A stretch of DNA of 13,476 bases from Candidatus Nomurabacteria bacterium RIFCSPLOWO2_12_FULL_46_14 (lineage in GTDB: Bacteria > Patescibacteriota > Minisyncoccia > Phycocordibacterales > UBA9973). This document shows positions 1 through 4,153 of this stretch, one piece after another. The notes beneath the pieces were generated by a model. It ran no database searches, was not told the origin of the DNA, and saw only the letters and a list, made by a program, of their open reading frames with translations. Made by a program: the position numbers and the translations under genes. The stretch's first letter is position 1. The number at the start of each line of letters is the position of its first letter. The stretch covers positions 1-13,476 of the forward strand of contig MFVV01000021.1 of NCBI GenBank assembly GCA_001786225.1, written 5' to 3'.

Positions 1-1
1 A

Positions 2-352
2 ACAAGAATTCAATTGCATTTTCACATAAAAATGCAAGAGAAGGATCGGAAACTTCTAGAGAAAGTAAAGAATACTATCGGGTGCGGTGCTGTATATTTT
101 CAAAAAGAGCAGCGAGCTAATCATGCTCAATGCTATCGATATACGGTAAGTGCTCAATCAGATATTCTTAATATAATTATTCCGTTTTTTAAACAACATC
201 CTCTACAAAGTTACTCTAAGAATTATAATTTTCGTGTTTTTTGTAAAATAGCGGAGCTTGTTAAAAGTAAGGCTCATTTTTCAAAAGCAGGAATAAGTAA
301 GATTAGAATACTTAAATCGAAAATGAATCAAAAAACTCTTGGACTCGCGTAG
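2..352 (+). CDS. LAGLIDADG homing endonuclease, C-terminal part (cut by window edge)
   Basis: The reading frame is open from base 2, so the gene begins before the window; the TTG at 14 is not needed as a start. The visible protein reads QLHFHIKM, then a GCG turn with a YFQKE strand, then RYTVS, DILNIIIPFF and a C-terminal KSKAHFSKAGISKIRILKSKMN segment. This is the typical second half of a single-chain LAGLIDADG_1 endonuclease, which cuts an intronless copy of its target gene so that the intron is copied in. The catalytic LAGLIDADG helices would lie upstream and are not visible. The DNA is much more AT-rich than the neighbouring genes, as is usual for homing endonucleases. The stop codon is about 53 bases before 16S rRNA sequence resumes, so the ORF lies inside a 16S intron. 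The family call is strong; its activity cannot be judged from this half. Confidence 0.85.
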   Translation, partial: TRIQLHFHIKMQEKDRKLLEKVKNTIGCGAVYFQKEQRANHAQCYRYTVSAQSDILNIIIPFFKQHPLQSYSKNYNFRVFCKIAELVKSKAHFSKAGISKIRILKSKMNQKTLGLA

Positions 353-405
353 TGCGGGAAATCCGCTCGCTACGTGGGGACCGGCAATGTTCTAAAAAGC
401 CGAAT
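353..405 (+). other. 3' tail of an intron in 16S rRNA
   Basis: Between the endonuclease stop and the first recognisable 16S bases lies a short structured stretch. CGTAG (344-348, inside the ORF end) can pair with CTACG (370-374), enclosing a GCGG/CCGC pair capped by GAAAT, and CGGC (382-385) can pair with GCCG (399-402). The universal 16S sequence just before CCGCCCGTC should read GTACACA; here it reads GCCGAAT, so the exon is interrupted just before E. coli position 1399. If this is a group I intron its last base should be a G, such as G402, but the bases AAT (403-405) then do not match the expected ACA. The exact splice site and intron class are therefore undecided. Confidence 0.6.
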
Positions 406-535
406 CCGCCCGTCAAGTCAAGGGAGTCGGGAATACCCGAAGTACCTCTTCGGAGGTCCTACGGTAAGCTCGGTGACAGGGACTAAGTCGTAACAAGGCA
501 CGGCTAGCGGAAGCTGGTCGTGGAATAATTCAATT
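406..535 (+). rRNA. rrs: 16S rRNA, 3' terminal exon (helix 44, decoding site, helix 45)
   Basis: CCGCCCGTCA at 406 matches E. coli 1399 onward. A long helix 44 closed by a UUCG loop follows, then AAGTCGTAACAAGG (485-498) with the decoding adenines 1492/1493. Helix 45 is perfect: GGCTAGC (502-508), loop GGAA (509-512, the dimethyl-adenosine loop) and GCTGGTC (513-519). After it, bacteria normally have a tail containing GGATCACCTCC. Here the tail is GTGGA followed by AT-rich sequence to about 535 and contains no CCTCC. The upstream exon lies outside the window, behind the intron. The 3' end is set by analogy to E. coli (16 bases after helix 45) and could be off by several bases. No 23S gene follows. 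Confidence 0.92.
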
Positions 536-775
536 TGAAAACCGCCAAGCCCTTTTGGTTTTCCAAAAGAGCTTGGTTGATTGAGTCGATATTGTACGCC
601 TCAATTGAGCGTGCAATGGACAATGATTCCATGTCCTAAAAAGAATCTGACACGAGGCAAAGACCCGAAGTTAAAGCCCCGCCTCGGCGGGGTAAAGGAA
701 CGAAACAAAACAAAGAACAGAGCCGACGTTGCAGTCGGCTTCCCGACCCGAAAGGCGTCGGGACAAAGCTCCAAG
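536..775 (+). other. 16S trailer with a series of hairpins, no gene
   Basis: No convincing gene lies here. The stretch folds into separated hairpins: CCAAGC/GCTTGG with an inner CTTTTGG/CCAAAAG arm (545-576), TTGTACGC/GCGTGCAA (592-616), a weak GGACA/TGTCC pair (618-636), CCCCGCC/GGCGGGG (677-692), AGCCGAC/GTCGGCT (721-740) and TCCCGAC/GTCGGGA enclosing a CC-GAAA-GG cap (741-763). The linkers are rich in A and G. It is most simply the processed 3' part of the 16S transcript, which ends at the terminator starting at 776. A separate structured RNA in 640-804 is possible, but I recognise no known RNA family motif. Confidence 0.55.
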
Positions 776-804
776 AACACCTCGCGCAAGCGGGGTGTTT
801 TTTT
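776..804 (+). terminator. Intrinsic terminator of the 16S unit
   Basis: Ten-base-pair stem (776-785 with 790-799, one G-U pair) closed by a GCAA tetraloop and followed by a T run through 804. The -10 box of the next gene begins only three bases later, so terminator and promoter are fused. Confidence 0.88.
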
Positions 805-806
805 GT

Positions 807-812
807 TATAAT
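807..812 (+). promoter_or_regulatory. -10 box (TATAAT) giving a leaderless mRNA
   Basis: A consensus TATAAT ends exactly six bases before the ATG at 819, so the predicted transcription start is the A of the start codon. The -35 region would fall inside the terminator hairpin and does not resemble TTGACA. The position rules out the in-frame start at 729, which would also have to be read through the terminator. Confidence 0.75.
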
Positions 813-818
813 TTACTC

Positions 819-1724
819 ATGAAGCGAATCGGCGTATTGCGAGGTGGAATGGGTGATGATTATAGATTCTCTCTTAAAAGGGGCGGGGAAGTCCTCGGGC
901 ATATTTACGAACATCTGTCTCCGGAGTGGACAGCTCTGGATATTTTAATAGACAAAGCAGGAGTCTGGCATTTGAGAGGAGCGCCGATACTGCCCGCGCA
1001 ACTAATGCATCAGGTGGATGTGGTTTGGAACGAAGCGCATTCCTCCTTCGCGCATACTCTCCGCCAGGTTGCCATTCCGCATATCAGCGCGCCTCATTTC
1101 GGCCACGGGATTGCTCAAAGCCGGGATATACTCCGGGAACATATTAAAAATATGCAAATTTCCGGAATAAAAATACCGCGAGGCATAATCTTACCGCTCT
1201 GGCAGGGAGATATAGATGGGGAGTGGGATAAATATTTAATCAAGAAAGCCAAAGACGCGCATGATAAAATTCCGCCGCCGTGGATAGTCCGACCGCTCGG
1301 CCGCAAGGACGTCGCGAGTCATACGGCCAATACTTTCTCCGAATTGGTGAGGGCCTTGGATGATATTATGGCGCATAGCGAGAGCGCGGTGGTGGAAGAG
1401 TTGATTGCCGGGGAGGAAGTAAGCGCTCATTCCGTGCCGGGATTCAGGGGGCAGAGCAGATATGTTTTTCCGCTGGGCAATGCGAACGAGGAGGACAAGC
1501 TCCAGCAGATAATTTCAGACTTGTATGACCGTCTGGGAGCAAAACATTACCTCAAATCCGACTTCGTACTAAGTCCTCGGCGGGGAGTTTACCTCCTGAA
1601 CTTGGAATTTTGGCCGGATTTTGCGGCAGACTCCAGTTTCACCAAAGCTTGCGAGGGGGTTGGCGCCAAGCCGCATCATGTGATAGAACATATGTTAGAA
1701 AGCACTTTGTCTTTGCGCGTTTAG
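819..1724 (+). CDS. D-alanine-D-alanine ligase-like ATP-grasp protein
   Basis: A 301-residue protein of the Ddl/ATP-grasp type, a cytoplasmic ligase expected to make a dipeptide for peptidoglycan. The N-terminal RIGVLRGG with SLKRGGEVL (residues 3-26) matches the Ddl start. The ATP-grasp part shows PWIVRPLG (154-161), VVEELIAGEEVSAHSV (191-206) and KSDFVLSPRRG (246-256). The signature that in Ddl reads E-x-N-T-x-P-G-F is here N-L-E-F-W-P-D-F (261-268): the metal-binding Glu and Asn appear exchanged, and the Gly of PGF is Asp. The ATG at 819 is chosen because it follows the -10 box by six bases; a longer frame from 729 crosses a terminator. The last three codons and the stop lie inside the following tRNA-Val gene. 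The fold is secure; the substrate is inferred, and another D-amino-acid or peptide ligase is possible. Confidence 0.8.
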   Translation: MKRIGVLRGGMGDDYRFSLKRGGEVLGHIYEHLSPEWTALDILIDKAGVWHLRGAPILPAQLMHQVDVVWNEAHSSFAHTLRQVAIPHISAPHFGHGIAQSRDILREHIKNMQISGIKIPRGIILPLWQGDIDGEWDKYLIKKAKDAHDKIPPPWIVRPLGRKDVASHTANTFSELVRALDDIMAHSESAVVEELIAGEEVSAHSVPGFRGQSRYVFPLGNANEEDKLQQIISDLYDRLGAKHYLKSDFVLSPRRGVYLLNLEFWPDFAADSSFTKACEGVGAKPHHVIEHMLESTLSLRV

Positions 1725-1786
1725 CTCAGGGGTAGAGCATTGCATTCACATTGCAAGGGCCGTTGGTTCAAATCCAACAACGCGCA
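1715..1786 (+). tRNA. tRNA-Val (anticodon CAC)
   Basis: A complete cloverleaf: acceptor GCGCGTT/AACGCGC, D-arm GCTC with an AGGGGTA loop, anticodon stem TTGCA/TGCAA around TTCACAT (anticodon CAC, reads GUG), and T-arm GTTGG/CCAAC with a normal TTCAAAT loop. The discriminator is A1786 and CCA is not encoded. The first ten bases overlap the end of the upstream CDS. Confidence 0.96.
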
Positions 1787-1799
1787 CACAATAAAATAT

Positions 1800-1870
1800 G
1801 GGCCTATAGTCAAGTAGCACGACGCGTCATTCGCATTGACGAAGCCCGGGTGCAATTCCCGGTAGGTCCA
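1800..1870 (+). tRNA. tRNA-Ala (anticodon CGC) with atypical elbow
   Basis: Acceptor GGGCCTA/TAGGTCC has the G3-U70 pair that identifies tRNA-Ala. The anticodon stem CGTCA/TGACG holds TTCGCAT (anticodon CGC, reads GCG). T-stem CCGGG/CCCGG is normal, but the T-loop (1851-1857) reads TGCAATT, with G at position 55 instead of the near-universal U. The D-arm has only three standard pairs and a loop AGTAGCA without the GG dinucleotide. CCA is not encoded. It sits 13 bases after tRNA-Val and could be in the same transcript. Confidence 0.92.
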
Positions 1871-1918
1871 CAGGGTTATTAATTAAAAAAGTTTATGTGA
1901 AAAAATCCGGAAATGTGG

Positions 1919-1924
1919 TATAAA
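1919..1924 (+). promoter_or_regulatory. Extended -10 promoter for tRNA-Ala(GGC)
   Basis: TGgTATAAA is an extended -10 (TG one base before the hexamer). The predicted start falls near 1931, four bases before the mature tRNA. A -35 match (TGTGAA at 1896-1901) is weak. Confidence 0.55.
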
Positions 1925-1934
1925 TGTCGGGAAT

Positions 1935-2005
1935 GGGCCCATAGTATAGTAGTAACACGCGTCCATGGCATGGACGAGTCCCGGGTGCGACTCCCGGTGG
2001 GTCCA
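1935..2005 (+). tRNA. tRNA-Ala (anticodon GGC) with atypical elbow
   Basis: Acceptor GGGCCCA/TGGGTCC again carries G3-U70. The anticodon stem CGTCC/GGACG holds ATGGCAT (anticodon GGC, reads GCC). The T-loop (1986-1992) is TGCGACT, again with G at position 55. The seven-base D-loop AGTAGTA lacks GG and matches the pattern of the neighbouring tRNA-Ala(CGC). T-stem and anticodon stem are perfect, so a decaying gene is unlikely. CCA is not encoded. Confidence 0.92.
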
Positions 2006-2098
2006 CAGCTTAAATATCATGATATATATATAATGATATAAATCAGTACCTATGTAATTCCCTAGTTTTTAAATGAGTTGGATTGTTTGGAAGAATGA
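2006..2098. other. AT-rich intergenic stretch
   Basis: No gene is seen. The only structure is ATATCAT (2014-2020) facing ATGATAT (2033-2039) around an AT repeat, which may end the tRNA transcript although no T run follows. Confidence 0.5.
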
Positions 2099-2149
2099 TA
2101 CACGTTTGTCGCTGGGTGTGATGAGGCGGGGAGAGGGCCGGTGGTGGCC
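2099..2149 (+). pseudogene. Remnant of an RNase HII active-site region
   Basis: In one frame this reads YTF followed by VAGCDEAGRGPVVA. That is the RNase HII signature found intact at residues 20-37 of the rnhB product at 2855, but with the four residues LAGP missing. The frame is stopped by TGA at 2096 and runs out at a TGA overlapping the next gene's start, so it cannot make an enzyme. Nearly every codon differs synonymously from the intact gene (for example GGG TGT GAT against GGT TGC GAC), so it is not a recent local copy. The missing 12 bases lie between two GGNCC repeats, a natural slippage deletion. It is either an old duplicate or a displaced homologue that has decayed. Confidence 0.65.
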
Positions 2150-2166
2150 ACTTTCATTTTTGGTGT

Positions 2167-2172
2167 TATAAT
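2167..2172 (+). promoter_or_regulatory. -10 box (TATAAT) giving a leaderless mRNA
   Basis: A consensus TATAAT is followed by exactly six bases and then the ATG at 2179, so the predicted +1 is the A of ATG. No TTGACA-like -35 is seen. Confidence 0.75.
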
Positions 2173-2178
2173 AGTTAC

Positions 2179-2691
2179 ATGAATAAGAATCTTGGGATTG
2201 CGGTTTTTGTACTCCTTTTGGCCGGTTTGGGTCTTTATTTTATTTTGTCTCGTCCTGCGTCTCAAGTGAAGTCCAGTACCGAACTACTCTCCGGTGCGCG
2301 ATATATTTACCAGATAGATTGGCCGCCCGAGACCCAAATAATAAATAAGCCCTTCGCTTGCACCCAGGCGGGAATTCCAACCGAGCGTGCTGGTGGTACA
2401 ACGCTTCAGATGATTAATGGGCACACTTACTGCGTAACCGAAGTTGTTGAAGGCACCGCCGGGAGCATTTACAAACAGTATGCCTACGCATTTCCGCTTG
2501 CTGGGGGAACCGCGATACTTACTTTCAGTTTGCGATTCATCCAGTGCGAGAATTACAACGAGCCGGAAAAGTCCGAATGTGAAGCCGAACACACGGAACT
2601 GAGCATGGATAATTTCATCGATATAGCAGCGCAGAATTTAAAAGCAGCAGTGGACACCGAGTCTTTCGATATAAATAACTATGGCAAATAG
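2179..2691 (+). CDS. Exported or membrane-anchored protein of unknown function
   Basis: A 170-residue protein. Residues 5-23 are a hydrophobic segment after MNKN, acting as an uncleaved anchor or signal peptide; the rest is predicted outside the membrane. The soluble part has aromatic stretches (YIYQIDWPPETQ near 42-53, KQYAYAFPLAGG near 98-109) and four cysteines in the pattern C...C...C...C that could form two disulfides. I do not recognise a named family; similar single-anchor proteins are known as hypothetical proteins in CPR genomes. The start is set by the -10 box six bases upstream. The end overlaps the next ORF by 11 bases, so the two are probably translated together. Its context (tRNA genes, RNase HII) does not point to a function. 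Confidence 0.75.
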   Translation: MNKNLGIAVFVLLLAGLGLYFILSRPASQVKSSTELLSGARYIYQIDWPPETQIINKPFACTQAGIPTERAGGTTLQMINGHTYCVTEVVEGTAGSIYKQYAYAFPLAGGTAILTFSLRFIQCENYNEPEKSECEAEHTELSMDNFIDIAAQNLKAAVDTESFDINNYGK

Positions 2692-2854
2692 TAAATCTAC
2701 AAAGCGTAATATAAGAAAAATCACCCGGTCGGGGACAAGCTTGAATGTTTCCATCCCCATTGAAATTATCAGGAAACTCGGCTGGAGAGAAAAGCAAAAA
2801 GTAGTCGTCAAAAAAATATCCGGTGGCGTACAGATAAAGGATTGGAAGAAATAA
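2681..2854 (+). CDS. Small AbrB/MazE-like (SpoVT-type) DNA-binding protein
   Basis: A 57-residue ORF. It begins inside the end of the upstream gene (ATG at 2681, upstream TAG at 2689) and ends directly before the rnhB ATG. The middle (RKITRSGTSLNVSIPIEII, then RKLGWREKQKVVV, then a terminal GGVQIKDW strand) matches the swapped-hairpin AbrB fold: a basic strand, the S-L-x-V-x-I-P strand, a helix LGW, then a strand. Such proteins act as dimers as transcription regulators or as antitoxins; no toxin gene sits next to it. The tight packing supports a real gene. The family call comes from the pattern alone, since the protein is too short for more. Confidence 0.7.
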   Translation: MANSKSTKRNIRKITRSGTSLNVSIPIEIIRKLGWREKQKVVVKKISGGVQIKDWKK

Positions 2855-3499
2855 ATGCAATTTCCGGATTTTAAAAGCGAGTCGGAATATTTGGCCAAAG
2901 GTTATAAATATGTCGCCGGTTGCGACGAGGCTGGCCGGGGACCCCTGGCCGGCCCGGTGGTAGCGGCGGCTTGCGTGCTTGATAAAAACTCCATCGGCAA
3001 GTACCGGAGCAAAAACAAATGGTATGCCCGGGTTCGGGATTCCAAGACCATCACCGAAGAAGAAAGAGAAATATTGCTACAAAAAATTCTGCCTAACTGC
3101 CTGGCCTGGGGCGTGGGCGCAGTCTGGCCGGCAGAGATTGACCGATTAAATATTCATCACGCCTCGCTCCTCGCCATGCGTCGGGCAGTCGCGGAATTAA
3201 TGAAAAATCTGCCGAAAAAACAAGGAAGGATTTTTTTATTAGTAGATGGCAGATTTCAAATACCAGAGCTCCAGATGGGACAACAGAGCATAATAGACGG
3301 CGACGCGCTCTCGCTTTCCATTGCCGCCGCTTCCATAATTGCAAAAGCGCACCGAGATGCTATTATGCGGAGACTGGACGCCAGTTTTCCGCAATACGGA
3401 TTTGCGCGGCATAAAGGCTATGGCACCAAGGAGCACACAAGCGCTATCCACAAATTCGGTATTTGCGACTTGCACCGCAAATCGTTCATAAAAAATTAA
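2855..3499 (+). CDS. rnhB: Ribonuclease HII
   Basis: A 214-residue enzyme that cuts the RNA strand of RNA-DNA hybrids and removes single ribonucleotides from DNA in the cytoplasm. The signature AGCDEAGRGPLAGPVVAA lies at residues 21-38 with catalytic D24 and E25. The other acidic residues are D131 (LLVDGRF) and D168 (IIAKAHRD). VRDSKTITEEERE (60-72) and the C-terminal YGFARHKGYGTKEH (181-194) are further family blocks. Length is usual. A small insertion (residues 44-59) precedes the DSK motif. The ATG directly follows the stop of the AbrB-like gene with no spacing and no Shine-Dalgarno, so it probably depends on coupling. A decayed relative of its active-site region lies about 700 bases upstream. 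Confidence 0.97.
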   Translation: MQFPDFKSESEYLAKGYKYVAGCDEAGRGPLAGPVVAAACVLDKNSIGKYRSKNKWYARVRDSKTITEEEREILLQKILPNCLAWGVGAVWPAEIDRLNIHHASLLAMRRAVAELMKNLPKKQGRIFLLVDGRFQIPELQMGQQSIIDGDALSLSIAAASIIAKAHRDAIMRRLDASFPQYGFARHKGYGTKEHTSAIHKFGICDLHRKSFIKN

Positions 3500-3513
3500 A
3501 AGGAGTATCAAGA

Positions 3514-3584
3514 CGGGCCGTAGTATACCGGTAGTACACACGCTTCGGGTGCGTGTAGACTGGGTTCGATTCCCAGCGGCCCGA
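3514..3584 (+). tRNA. tRNA-Pro (anticodon CGG)
   Basis: Acceptor CGGGCCG/CGGCCCG includes the C1-G72 pair typical of bacterial tRNA-Pro. The anticodon arm CACGC/GCGTG holds TTCGGGT (anticodon CGG, reads CCG). T-loop TTCGATT and a D-loop containing GG are normal, unlike the two tRNA-Ala genes. CCA is not encoded. Confidence 0.96.
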
Positions 3585-3607
3585 ATGAGACTTTAACAAT
3601 ATAATAC

Positions 3608-3678
3608 CGGGCCGTAGTATACCGGTAGTACGCGTCCATGGGGTGGATGTAGACCGAGTTCGATTCTCGGCGGCCCGA
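3608..3678 (+). tRNA. tRNA-Pro (anticodon GGG)
   Basis: The first 24 bases are identical to those of the preceding tRNA-Pro, so the pair arose by duplication. The anticodon arm CGTCC/GGATG holds ATGGGGT (anticodon GGG, reads CCC). The T-arm CCGAG/CTCGG with TTCGATT is normal and C1-G72 is present. CCA is not encoded. Confidence 0.96.
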
Positions 3679-3704
3679 AACATTGTTTAGACTTTATTTT
3701 TTGC

Positions 3705-3710
3705 TACAAT
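3705..3710 (+). promoter_or_regulatory. Extended -10 promoter (TGcTACAAT) of a candidate RNA
   Basis: TACAAT with a TG one base upstream; the predicted start is A3717. A TTGTTT at 3683-3688 with 16-base spacing may serve as -35. Confidence 0.6.
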
Positions 3711-3716
3711 ATTAGA

Positions 3717-3858
3717 AGTGAAAGAAAATTGTTTTCATCTGCGGCGGGTGGTCGCACTCACATAGGCACATATGTTGGAGTTTCGCCATCACCCGCTTCA
3801 AATGAAAATAATTTTCCAACAAGAGTTATCCACATATTTGGCGGAAAACTCTTGTTTT
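3717..3858 (+). ncRNA. Candidate structured non-coding RNA, family unknown
   Basis: From the predicted start the sequence folds into one long rod. The base stem is 3724-3738 with 3802-3816 (15 pairs, one G-U). After an internal loop comes GCGGGTG (3744-3750) with CACCCGC (3790-3796), then ACTC (3756-3759) with GAGT (3778-3781), then ACATA/TATGT around GGCACA (3760-3775). A second hairpin, AACAAGAGTT (3818-3827) with AACTCTTGTT (3847-3856), is followed by TT and then TTTT after two bases, and may be the terminator. A rod with bubbles of about 140 bases recalls 6S RNA, but I cannot match 6S signature positions. The SRP RNA core, the tmRNA tRNA-like end and RNase P cores are absent. No conserved ORF fits. 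Confidence 0.55.
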
Positions 3859-3891
3859 AGTTTTCAATATGCGAGATAATTAAATTGTGCA

Positions 3892-3923
3892 TGCAATAAA
3901 AAATCCTAGGTCGTTTTATTGCA
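3892..3923 (+). repeat. 10-bp inverted repeat in intergenic DNA
   Basis: TGCAATAAAA (3892-3901) and TTTTATTGCA (3914-3923) are perfect inverted copies around a 12-base loop. This could be a hairpin in the leader of the small Lys-rich gene or a protein-binding site. There is no T run after it. The rest of 3859-3990 shows nothing else. Confidence 0.45.
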
Positions 3924-3990
3924 AACTATGATTAGCAGTTTAATTTCGTTTACGTTTTGGTGTACATCGAGACGAAGCGAATAAAAAAAA

Positions 3991-4038
3991 ATGGCAAAGA
4001 AAAAGAAGGCAGCCAAGAAAGGCAAGAAGCGAGCATAG
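3991..4038 (+). CDS. 15-residue lysine-rich microprotein
   Basis: ATG to TAG encodes MAKKKKAAKKGKKRA, nine of 15 residues being lysine or arginine plus three alanines. The composition is like the tails of bacterial histone H1-like proteins, and such a peptide would bind nucleic acids, for example the nucleoid or rRNA. It stands alone between a leader and two hairpins plus a strong terminator, so it looks like a short independent transcript. No Shine-Dalgarno is visible; an A9 run directly precedes the ATG. It may instead be a fortuitous A-rich ORF. A conserved position upstream of secA in relatives would settle it. Confidence 0.5.
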   Translation: MAKKKKAAKKGKKRA

Positions 4039-4099
4039 CCTCGACGCTCCGACTTTAGGTCGGAGGTCGGGGAGCCGACCGTAGCGTCGGCTTCTCTTT

Positions 4100-4136
4100 A
4101 AAAAACTTCCGAAAGAAATCGGAAGTTTTTTGATTT
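4100..4136 (+). terminator. Intrinsic terminator upstream of secA
   Basis: Thirteen perfect base pairs (4100-4112 with 4119-4131) around AAGAAA; the distal arm ends in TTTTTT, then GATTTT. Two more hairpins precede it: CTCCGAC/GTCGGAG (4045-4063) and AGCCGAC/GTCGGCT (4075-4092). The secA -10 box lies six bases further on. Confidence 0.85.
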
Positions 4137-4141
4137 TATGT

Positions 4142-4147
4142 TAGGAT
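4142..4147 (+). promoter_or_regulatory. -10-like box (TAGGAT) six bases before secA
   Basis: TAGGAT keeps the first, second, fifth and sixth consensus bases of TATAAT and lies exactly six bases before ATG 4154, giving a predicted leaderless mRNA. The -35 position falls inside the terminator hairpin. Confidence 0.55.
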
Positions 4148-4153
4148 ATAAAG

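Noticed and set aside
581..811. Protein-coding ORFs in the 16S trailer (both strands)
   Set aside because: They run through hairpins and the terminator, and have no start signals or family resemblance.
729..818. Longer N-terminus for the Ddl-like gene starting at 729
   Set aside because: It would be read through a strong terminator, lies upstream of a consensus -10 box, and adds a basic stretch not found in the family.
1800..2005. The two odd tRNA-Ala genes as pseudogenes
   Set aside because: All stems are perfect, G3-U70 is kept in both, and the loop changes are the same in two genes with different anticodons.
3600..3605. TATAAT just before the second tRNA-Pro
   Set aside because: Only two bases separate it from the tRNA 5' end, so a transcript from it would start inside the tRNA.
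3718..3765. Short ORF from GTG 3718, apparently leaderless
   Set aside because: It is only 15 codons with no recognisable pattern and lies entirely in the stem-loop structure; an RNA is the better explanation.
3826..3834. TTATCCACA, a perfect DnaA-box consensus, suggesting an origin
   Set aside because: It is a single box inside the loop of a hairpin; no cluster of boxes, no dnaA or dnaN nearby. Probably chance.
3717..3858. Identification of the RNA as SRP RNA, tmRNA, or RNase P
   Set aside because: The GGAAG/GCAGCC SRP core, a tRNA-like TTCGA end and the RNase P conserved cores are all absent; only the rod shape is shared with 6S or SRP RNA.
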